Source: CAZFQG01 sp964520785
GTDB lineage: Bacteria > Planctomycetota > Planctomycetia > Pirellulales > Thermoguttaceae
Reading direction: 5' to 3'
Assembly (NCBI GenBank): GCA_964520785.1
Contig: CAZFQG010000007.1
Span: 1-64,000, forward strand
DNA length: 64,000 nt
Within the stretch, counting starts at the first letter, position 1. Each line of letters begins with the position of its first letter. A program made the translations under genes and the position numbers. Positions 17,031-24,386 of the stretch are shown one piece after another. The notes beneath the pieces were generated by a model that was not told the DNA's origin, did no database searches, and worked only from the letters and a program-made list of their open reading frames with translations.

Positions 17031-18888
17031 ATCGCCCGCCGTGTCTCGGGGGTGTCTTCCCCGGCCGGCTTTGGGCTTACCCCTCCGTCCCGCCGCCGTC
17101 GTGCTTCTCCTTCCGCTCTTTGTCGCCGTTTGCGCCGCCAAGGCGGAGTATCTCGGACCGGCCGACGTCGCCGTCTGCGACGACGGCGGAACCCTCTACG
17201 TTCTCGAACAAGACGCCTCGCGGCTCGACGCGGTCGACACGCGAAGCGGCGAAATCACCGATTCGCTTTCCCTTCCGGCCTCACCGCGGCGCCTATGTTG
17301 GTTTCCCGGGAAAAGCCTCCTCGCCGTGAGTGCCGGAGAGGGAGCCGGCCGTGTTTTGCTCGTAGGGCTTGACCCTTTGAGCGTCCTCCGGGAGATTCCT
17401 TTGGGGCACTCCCCTTGCGGCATGGCCGCGGCGCCGAACGGCAAGCGGCTTTACGTCGCCGACCGGTTCGGCGGCGTCGTTCGCGTGGTGGATACCGGCG
17501 TGGACCAGGAAGTTGCCGCATGGCCGGTCGGACGCGAGCCTCTTTCCGTCGCGATTACTCCCGATGGCGCCACCCTGGTCGTCGCGAACCACCAGCCGTC
17601 CGGACCGTCCGACTCACTCGACCAGGCCGGTATCGTGACCCTGGTCGACACGGCGACCGGCCGGAGCGAACCGGTCGCCCTGCCGCTGCGCGGCATGAAC
17701 GTCCGCGACGTCGCCCTGACTCCGGACGGCCGGTGGGCCCTCGTGACGCACGTTTTGCCCCACCTGGACCTCCTCGCGTTCCAGAACTCGGACGGGTGGA
17801 CCAATTCGAACGCGCTTTCCATCATCGACGTGCAAGACCGCCGTCGGGTCAATACGCTGGTCCTCGACCAGTTCGGCAAGGGGGCGGGCAACCCGTGGGG
17901 AGTCTCCTGTTCGCCGGATGGAAAGACGATCGTCGTCTGTCTGGCCGGGACGCACGAAGTCGCCCTCCTGGATTCGGCCGTTATTCGAAGGGAAGTCGAG
18001 GAGCCGGGTCCCGAGTCGCCACTGGAATATGGCACGGACAACTACACGAGCAACCTCGAACCATTCCTGCGCCGCGTGCGGTTGCCTCTCGCGGGAATCC
18101 GCCGGGCGGTTGTCTCCGGCGACCGCCTGTTCGCCCCCGCTTACTTCGACGACGCGCTGGCGGAAATCCCCCTCGAAGCCGGGAGTAGCGTCCCACCTCG
18201 AATTATCCGTCTGGGAAACCCGCCCGTCCTCTCCAAGGAACGCCGCGGCGAAAAGCTCTTTCACGACGCCTTGATCAGCCGTCAGCACTGGCAGAGCTGC
18301 GTCAGTTGCCACCCCGACGCGAGGGCCGACGGGCTGAACTGGGACCTGCTCAATGACGGCGTGGGTAATCCCAAGAATACGAAGAGCATGCTCTTCTCGC
18401 ATGAGACGCCTCCCGCCATGGCGACGGGAGTTCGTGCCACGGCGGAAATCGCCGTCCGCAAGGGGTTGCACCATATCTTGTTCGCGGACACCGGCGAAGA
18501 AGAGGCCGAATGCGTCGACGCCTACCTGAAATCACTCCGGCCCGTACCCAGCCCTCGGTTGGTAAACGGCGTCTTGAGCGAGTCCGCCGCGCGAGGCCGC
18601 GGCATCTTCCACGATCCCCGCGTCGGCTGCGCCGCTTGCCACCCGGCCCCGCTTTACACGGACCGCAAACTGCACGACGTGGGGACGCGTTCGGACAAGG
18701 ACTACCGGTCTTTGTTCGACACGCCGACGTTGATTGAAACCTGGCGGACCGCGCCGTATCTCCACGATGGCCGTTACGAGACCATCGAATCGCTATTGCG
18801 AGAGGGGAAACATGGCGGCGCCGACCGCATCGACCGCCTCACGTCGGAGGAGCTTGCCGACCTCGTCGAATTCGTCCTCTCGCTCTGA
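17023..18888 (+). CDS. Beta-propeller / di-haem cytochrome c peroxidase-like protein
   Basis: 621 residues. An N-terminal hydrophobic segment (about residues 22-40, AAVVLLLPLFVAVCAA) is a signal peptide or anchor. Residues about 45-330 are YVTN-type beta-propeller repeats (GKRLYVADRFGGVVRVVDTG, DGATLVVANHQP). The C-terminal third has two haem c sites, CVSCH (near 426) and CAACH (near 536), with the peroxidase-like segment RTAPYLHDGRY. It should act in the periplasm as a redox protein; whether it has peroxidase activity is uncertain. Overlaps the acyl-AMP ligase gene by 8 nt. Confidence 0.85.
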   Translation: MPKSPAVSRGCLPRPALGLPLRPAAVVLLLPLFVAVCAAKAEYLGPADVAVCDDGGTLYVLEQDASRLDAVDTRSGEITDSLSLPASPRRLCWFPGKSLLAVSAGEGAGRVLLVGLDPLSVLREIPLGHSPCGMAAAPNGKRLYVADRFGGVVRVVDTGVDQEVAAWPVGREPLSVAITPDGATLVVANHQPSGPSDSLDQAGIVTLVDTATGRSEPVALPLRGMNVRDVALTPDGRWALVTHVLPHLDLLAFQNSDGWTNSNALSIIDVQDRRRVNTLVLDQFGKGAGNPWGVSCSPDGKTIVVCLAGTHEVALLDSAVIRREVEEPGPESPLEYGTDNYTSNLEPFLRRVRLPLAGIRRAVVSGDRLFAPAYFDDALAEIPLEAGSSVPPRIIRLGNPPVLSKERRGEKLFHDALISRQHWQSCVSCHPDARADGLNWDLLNDGVGNPKNTKSMLFSHETPPAMATGVRATAEIAVRKGLHHILFADTGEEEAECVDAYLKSLRPVPSPRLVNGVLSESAARGRGIFHDPRVGCAACHPAPLYTDRKLHDVGTRSDKDYRSLFDTPTLIETWRTAPYLHDGRYETIESLLREGKHGGADRIDRLTSEELADLVEFVLSL

Positions 18889-19040
18889 AGACAGCGGTGG
18901 AGCCGACGGACGCAGTCGACAAGAGTCCGGCGGTTTCTCATGAATACCGGCCTCGACGTCCAAACGATGGCAACCCCGTCCCGCTTCAGACTATTGGTCG
19001 CGTCTTCCGGCGCCGGCGATGGGGCGAACAACGAAGATTT

Positions 19041-19868
19041 CTAGCTTGAATGATCTTCCGGCGCGAAAACACCGCCGGCATTCTCCAGATACGCCCCGAC
19101 CGAGGCTCTTGTGCGGCAGATCATCCCTATTTGGGCCTCCGGCAGGAGCAGGAATGCGGTGGAAAGGGCATCGGCGAGGGCCCCCGTTTCGGCCCACGCC
19201 CAGGCGCGAATCCGTGTCTGAGCTGCCGTGCCGGTTCCGGGATCGATCACGTGCCGCCCCCGCCGGGCCGTCCCCGAGGCGCTGAACGCGGAACGGACCA
19301 AGACGTGCGTTTGCGGCACGTCGTCCGGGCCGAATTCCGTCGGCCACCCGGCCTCACCCTTTGGAGGATCCAGTGCCAGGTGCGTGCTGGTCCCGGCGGA
19401 AAGGAACGCGTGGGCGATGTCCCACTCTTGAAGTAATGCGGCCATCCGGTCCAGGGCGAAACCTTTGCCGATCCCCCCCAGGTCGATCCTGAGGTTGTCA
19501 CAGGTAGAACGGACCGTGTTGGTGCTCGATTCGGTGGTGAAGGCGATTCCCCCCCGGCGTCCTTTCGACGCATAGGCCACGTCGAAGGCCCCCGATGTCC
19601 ATTCCCGGACCATCTCGGCGGTCCGCAGACACTCCAAGGTCTCGGTTGATACACGTGCCGCCTCCCCTCTCGCCAGGCTACTCAGCCGGCGGACGTCGCT
19701 CCCCTCGCGGAACCGGCTCAAGAGGGACTCCAACCGCGCCAGTTCCTCGAACGTCGCGTCCGCCCCCTGTCTGGCATAACGCAACTCCTCGTCGGCGATG
19801 TAGACCCGAAATCGGGTCGTCATCGCCTTGCATACGAATTTGTGCGTGTTAGGGAACGGGTTTGGCAT
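19041..19868 (-). CDS. ApbE-like FAD:protein FMN transferase
   Basis: ApbE proteins attach FMN covalently to a threonine of target flavoproteins. The family marks present are KAMTTRFRVYIAD near the start, IDLGGIGKGFALDRM, HVIDPGTG and ADALSTAFLLL. The usual GG(S/D) in the FAD-binding motif reads AGTSTHLAL, and no signal peptide or lipobox is seen, which is unusual because ApbE generally acts outside the membrane. The start at 19868 is preferred because the upstream in-frame residues (to 19928) look non-coding. No obvious FMN-accepting partner is nearby. Divergent from padR. Confidence 0.75.
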   Translation of the reverse strand: MPNPFPNTHKFVCKAMTTRFRVYIADEELRYARQGADATFEELARLESLLSRFREGSDVRRLSSLARGEAARVSTETLECLRTAEMVREWTSGAFDVAYASKGRRGGIAFTTESSTNTVRSTCDNLRIDLGGIGKGFALDRMAALLQEWDIAHAFLSAGTSTHLALDPPKGEAGWPTEFGPDDVPQTHVLVRSAFSASGTARRGRHVIDPGTGTAAQTRIRAWAWAETGALADALSTAFLLLPEAQIGMICRTRASVGAYLENAGGVFAPEDHSS

Positions 19869-19988
19869 GGGGCTCTGGCTATTATTCCTCAATGCCCTCC
19901 ATAAATCCAGACTAATACCGCACACCAAGCCCCCCTTCGGGTGGGCGAATCGTGGCAGTCCGACGGAAAACCTCCGCCCCTATTGCAA

Positions 19989-20016
19989 TTGAATGCCTTA
20001 TGCTGTAAAGTATATG
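19989..20016 (+). promoter_or_regulatory. Likely padR promoter
   Basis: TTGAAT (19989-19994), 16-nt spacer, TATATG (20011-20016), about 40 nt before the padR start. The region is AT-richer than its surroundings; PadR regulators often bind their own promoter, but no clean palindrome is visible. Confidence 0.4.
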
Positions 20017-20054
20017 CAGTTCAACGGCCGACAACCAAACCCGAGGACCAAATC

Positions 20055-20423
20055 ATGAGCCGGAAGCTGCGAAAGCAGGATATTGACGGGACCGTCGAGA
20101 CGATGCTCCTGTCCGTGCTGGGAGACCGCCCCAGCTACGGGTACGCGATTGTCAAGGAACTCAACGCCAGGGCGGATGGGCTGCTTGAGTTCGGCGAGGG
20201 GACCGTCTATCCTATCCTCCACCGTTTGGAGGAGAAAGGCTTTCTTCAAGCCAGTTGGGAAGAAACCGAATCGAAGCGGCGGCGGAAGTACTACGCCGTT
20301 ACGCCCAAGGGGAAGGCGGCATTGGACGAAAACTTGCAGCGGTGGCAACTGCTGGCCGTCGCCATGGACCGGATCGCCGGATTTTCTAAGAACAATGACT
20401 TCAAACTCGGGGAGATTGTCTGA
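20055..20423 (+). CDS. PadR-family transcriptional regulator
   Basis: 122-residue winged-helix regulator. The PadR core is complete: LLSVLGDRPSYGYAIVKEL, then GEGTVYPILHRLEEKGFL as recognition helix and wing, then RRRKYYAVTPKGKAALDE. ATG 20055 follows GAGG at 20043-20046 by 8 nt; the longer reading frame upstream overlaps the promoter. Its stop codon overlaps the start of the next gene (TGATG), so the pair is co-translated. PadR proteins usually repress the gene they accompany in response to a small molecule or membrane stress. Confidence 0.9.
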   Translation: MSRKLRKQDIDGTVETMLLSVLGDRPSYGYAIVKELNARADGLLEFGEGTVYPILHRLEEKGFLQASWEETESKRRRKYYAVTPKGKAALDENLQRWQLLAVAMDRIAGFSKNNDFKLGEIV

Positions 20424-21151
20424 TGGAAACGAACAAGCCGATTACGGACTACTTGGATCGCGTGATGCTCTACGCCGACCGCCCCTCTGGCGAGGCGGCC
20501 GAACTCCGCGCGGAGTTGGAAGACCACCTCCTGACGAAGGCGACCGAGCTGGAGGCCGCCGGAATGTCGGAGGTCGATGCCACGTTCGACGCCATCCGTC
20601 AGACCGGCCCGGCCGACGTCGTCGGCTACAGCCTGCGGAGATTCCGGTGGATCGACGTCCGCACCAAGGGGACGGCCAAGGGATTCATCGCCATCGGCCC
20701 CAAGGCGGTCGGCGTAATCGCCTGCGGCGGCGCGGCGCTGGGGGTCGTCTCTTTCGCGGGCGCCGGCGCGGGCGTCGTTACCGTTTCCGGGTTTGGGTTG
20801 GGGCTGTTCCTCGCGTTCGCCGGACTTGCCGTGGCGCCGGTGGGGGTTGCGTACGGCGGCGTTTCGTTGGGCCTCGTTGCCATCGGCGGCCTCGCCGCGG
20901 GGGGCCTGGCCCTCGGGGGCGCAGCCGCCGGATTGGTGGCGGATGGTGGAATTACGGCCACGTATTGGACCTTCGCCGAGGCTCCTCATTGGCAACAGGT
21001 GATGGTCCGATTCATCTCGAACAAATGGCTATTCCGCTCTGTTACCGGTATCTTCTGGATGCTTTGGTTATTCCTATTCGCCGGTATGGTGGTGTGCCAA
21101 CGCAAGGAAACGCAGCGCATTCGCGCGGGGGATCCAGAGTTCTCGGAGTGA
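20423..21151 (+). CDS. PadR-coupled glycine-rich membrane protein
   Basis: 242 residues. The first about 75 residues resemble the permease-prefix/HAAS domain usually paired with PadR: YLDRVMLYADRPSGEAAELRAELEDHL, then GPADVVGYSLRRFRW. Residues about 85-175 form an unusual array in which glycine recurs every few positions among A, V, L and F (GVIACGGAALGV, GLVAIGGLAAGGLALGG). A transmembrane segment follows near 212-230 (SVTGIFWMLWLFLFAGMVV). Probably an inner-membrane protein; the glycine array could be packed membrane helices or a repetitive beta fold. Function unknown. Confidence 0.7.
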   Translation: METNKPITDYLDRVMLYADRPSGEAAELRAELEDHLLTKATELEAAGMSEVDATFDAIRQTGPADVVGYSLRRFRWIDVRTKGTAKGFIAIGPKAVGVIACGGAALGVVSFAGAGAGVVTVSGFGLGLFLAFAGLAVAPVGVAYGGVSLGLVAIGGLAAGGLALGGAAAGLVADGGITATYWTFAEAPHWQQVMVRFISNKWLFRSVTGIFWMLWLFLFAGMVVCQRKETQRIRAGDPEFSE

Positions 21152-21371
21152 GGGCTCGTGTTATCGGGGTCTTCCAAGGCCGAACCTTTCCTTTACCCAG
21201 GAAGCTTTTCTCGAAGTGGCTCAATCTTAAGCCGTTCTACTTGCGTTTGCTCGGGGCCATCGGTCCCCCCATATAGGCTGCCTTGTCGGAAGGATGCTGC
21301 TTAAAAGGGACGTTCGGGGATGGTAGGATGGAAGAGACCGTTCCACTTTCCGAAGACCCCCCAGGTTCATC

Positions 21372-24182
21372 ATGGCTCTATCCATCCGCCTGACTTTTCC
21401 TCTCCTCTTTTTCAGTTCCTTTCTTGTCGCGGAGACTGAGTCACCTCCGGCCGTCGCGGCCGAGACCTGGATCGAGGAGACCTACGCCGACTTCGCCGAC
21501 GGCCGGTTGGACGCGGCGGGGCAGAACCTCTACGTCGCGATCGACGGGACGGTCAGGACGATCCACCGGTTCGACCTGAACGACGACGGCCATATTGATC
21601 TGCTTTTCAATAATTCGCACGACTATTACTATCACATTCCGGCGACGCAAGCGACCGTCGCCGCGGACGGCCGCGTTTCGCATACGTTCTTGCCGGTCGA
21701 GGGGAGCCTCTGCGCGGCGGTGGGAGATTTGAACCGCGACGGGCGGAGGGACATCGTCTTCTGTCCGAACAAGGACGAAATTCACCCGCGGCGTCTCTTG
21801 ACGATCATCTACGGCGGCGACGAGGGTTGGACGCGGCACCGCACCGGCGGTTTTTTGACCGCCTTCGGCGCGGACCGCGTCGCGATCGCCGACGTGAACG
21901 CGGATGGGTGGCCTGATATCGCCGTACTGAACTCTACCGCTTGGGCACCGGGACAACCGGAAGGGCGCATAGTCCGGGTATATCTCGGCGCCGAAGGGGG
22001 ATTTCTGGAATCGAGGCAAATCGAGTTCGGCGTGAACGGCGCCGTCGACATGGCCGCGGCCCGGCTCGACGCGGACGACGCCGAGGATCTGGTCGTGCTC
22101 GCCGAAGACGGCCGTGTGTTTCTTCTGCTTTCCCGGTGTTTCGATGGCGAATCGGTGCCCCTCACTGTGAAAGAGGTCCTTGTGCCGAGCGAGAAGGCCC
22201 ATTGCATCGCCGCGGCGGACGCCGATGGAGACGGACCCGTGGATTTGGTGATCGGGACGGATAACGGCATCTTCATCCTCCTCGGCGATGGAGAGGGTGC
22301 GTTCGGCCCGGCGATCCACGTTCCGGATGTCAGGGCGACGCATGTTTCGGCCGGGGATTTGGACGCGGACGGGCGGACCGATCTGGTTCTGACCTATGCC
22401 ACCTCCGCGACCGCGGTCGGCGGGCAGTTGCTCGGCTCCGGCGAACTCTCGGCGAATTACCTGCGCGTCCTGTGGGGCACCCGGGGCGGTTTCTCCGCGG
22501 ACACGGGGGTGAAAATCCCCATCGCTCACCCCAGGTGTACGGCCCTGGGCGACATGGACGGCGACGGCCGGCCGGACATCGCCGTGGCGATCCGTCATGG
22601 CGAAGAAGTCTTCGCGGCGGATTCCGTCGTTCTCTTGGGACGCGAAGGACGCACGTTCGAGCCGGCGCAGGGTGATCTGCCGACGAAAGGGGCGGAACAC
22701 GTCGTGATCGCGCCGGAGGAGGCGAACCTGCCGCCCAGGGCCGTCTTCTCCAATCGTGTCGGCGGAACCCTGGGGGAGATCGTCTCGCCGGTCATTTATT
22801 GGGGCAAAACGGAGGGGTTCTCGCCGGAAAACTCGATGCGCATTCCCAAGGTGAGCGCCTACGAAGCCAGCGCGGCCGACCTGAACCGCGACGGCCGCGT
22901 CGACCTTATCATGCCCCTCTTCGGCCACTCGCGAGCCACGTCCGACGCCAATCCGTTCGTGGGCGGAACGATTTACTGGGGAGGCGAAGACGGTTTCGAT
23001 TTCGCCAATCGCCACACGGTCCTTCGCGACGGCTTCCTCATTACCAGCAACGTGGCCGATTTCAACCGCGACGGATACCTCGACCTCGTCTTCGGCCAGT
23101 CCAAGCCGGACGAGACGACCGGCGTCGAAATGCTCATCCTCCACTACGGCGGCGAGAAGGGGTTCTCGAAAAACGGCCGTGTTGCGATTCCCTCGCCGGG
23201 GCGTTCGGTCAGTTCGGTCGTCGCCGACTTCAACCAAGACGGTTGGCTCGACATTGCCGTCAACGGCCGGATGGCGGACAAAATCCGCATCTTCTGGGGC
23301 GGCCCGGAAGGCTTCTCCGAAGAGCGCCAGAAGACGCTGGATATCTACAACCCGGTCGACCTCGAAACGGCCGATCTCAATGGGGACGGGCATCTCGACC
23401 TGATCGTCTCGACGTTGGAAGGGCGGGTTCTCCACCTGGACCGGATGGGAACGATGATCCTCTGGGGGAGCGACGAGGGATTCTCGACCGACAACGTCCA
23501 GAGAGTGCCGAGCTTCATGGCGCTGGGATACTGCGTGGCGGACCTCGACGGCGACGGCCATCTCGATCTCGTCACGCCCAACTACACCGGCGGCAATACG
23601 CGGCAAACGAACCCCAGCCACATTTACTGGGGCGGCGAGGACGGCTTCGCCCCGACCCGGCGTACCGAGCTGTTCTGCCAATCGGCCGCCGGGGCCCTCG
23701 CCGCCGATTTCAATCAAGACGGCAAGCTCGACCTGGCCGTCGTCACTCACCGCGACGGTGGCAGCCACCGAAGCCGCTCGCAAGTCTTCTACAACGACGG
23801 AAATCGCTTTCGGAATCCCGAGATTACCGAGCTTCCCACGGAGGGCCCTCACTGGTTCTGGCACAACGACCTGGGACATATCTACGACCGGACCTACCGG
23901 CAGTGGTACGAGTCGTCCGTACATGAACTCAAGCATCCCGCCACCACGGGGACGCTTCGCGTCGAGGCCGACGTACCGCAGGGGGCACGATTGCGCCCGC
24001 TCCGCCGCGCCGCGGCGAATAAAGAAGAACTCGAACCGGCCGAGTGGCGCGAGATTCGAGAAGAACGATTTTCAATCCAGCCGACCGACCGGTTCGTGCA
24101 ATACCGGGCGGAGTTCCACTCCGATAACGGCGACCGGTACCCGGTACTGAAACGCGTTCAGGTCGATTTTGCACGGGACTAG
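21372..24182 (+). CDS. Secreted FG-GAP/VCBS repeat protein
   Basis: 936 residues with a signal peptide (about 1-20, LTFPLLFFSSFLVAET). The body is a long series of FG-GAP/VCBS-like units, each with a calcium-binding D-x-D/N-x-D-G loop, such as DLNDDGHIDLLF, DLNRDGRRDIVF, DMDGDGRPDIAV, DFNRDGYLDLVF and DLNGDGHLDLIV, expected to form one or two seven-bladed propellers. The last about 100 residues are a separate domain with no recognised motif. Such proteins are extracellular and often bind ligands or surfaces; no catalytic site is seen. Confidence 0.85.
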   Translation: MALSIRLTFPLLFFSSFLVAETESPPAVAAETWIEETYADFADGRLDAAGQNLYVAIDGTVRTIHRFDLNDDGHIDLLFNNSHDYYYHIPATQATVAADGRVSHTFLPVEGSLCAAVGDLNRDGRRDIVFCPNKDEIHPRRLLTIIYGGDEGWTRHRTGGFLTAFGADRVAIADVNADGWPDIAVLNSTAWAPGQPEGRIVRVYLGAEGGFLESRQIEFGVNGAVDMAAARLDADDAEDLVVLAEDGRVFLLLSRCFDGESVPLTVKEVLVPSEKAHCIAAADADGDGPVDLVIGTDNGIFILLGDGEGAFGPAIHVPDVRATHVSAGDLDADGRTDLVLTYATSATAVGGQLLGSGELSANYLRVLWGTRGGFSADTGVKIPIAHPRCTALGDMDGDGRPDIAVAIRHGEEVFAADSVVLLGREGRTFEPAQGDLPTKGAEHVVIAPEEANLPPRAVFSNRVGGTLGEIVSPVIYWGKTEGFSPENSMRIPKVSAYEASAADLNRDGRVDLIMPLFGHSRATSDANPFVGGTIYWGGEDGFDFANRHTVLRDGFLITSNVADFNRDGYLDLVFGQSKPDETTGVEMLILHYGGEKGFSKNGRVAIPSPGRSVSSVVADFNQDGWLDIAVNGRMADKIRIFWGGPEGFSEERQKTLDIYNPVDLETADLNGDGHLDLIVSTLEGRVLHLDRMGTMILWGSDEGFSTDNVQRVPSFMALGYCVADLDGDGHLDLVTPNYTGGNTRQTNPSHIYWGGEDGFAPTRRTELFCQSAAGALAADFNQDGKLDLAVVTHRDGGSHRSRSQVFYNDGNRFRNPEITELPTEGPHWFWHNDLGHIYDRTYRQWYESSVHELKHPATTGTLRVEADVPQGARLRPLRRAAANKEELEPAEWREIREERFSIQPTDRFVQYRAEFHSDNGDRYPVLKRVQVDFARD

Positions 24183-24386
24183 CCTCTCGGGGGGATGGAT
24201 GCCCTAGTTTCGTTGCCGATTGGGGGGGTCTCGAAAAAAACGAGGGAGCGGATGCGATGGGAATGTACCCGATCTCGCGTGCGCGGTATCATGACACGTA
24301 GCATGGTCAATCGGCTCGTCGGGTCGCCGTTCCGGCGGGGCGAGACGGATGTACTCTCACTCCTTCTTGTTCCAAGGAGGCCGCTG

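Noticed and set aside
15096..17141. 681-codon open frame on the minus strand
   Set aside because: Antisense shadow of the acyl-AMP ligase, which has clear family motifs.
21441..23936. 831-codon open frame on the minus strand
   Set aside because: It is the exact antisense of the FG-GAP repeat gene; the repeated DxDxDG codons in a GC-rich genome keep the reverse frame open. No recognisable protein sequence.
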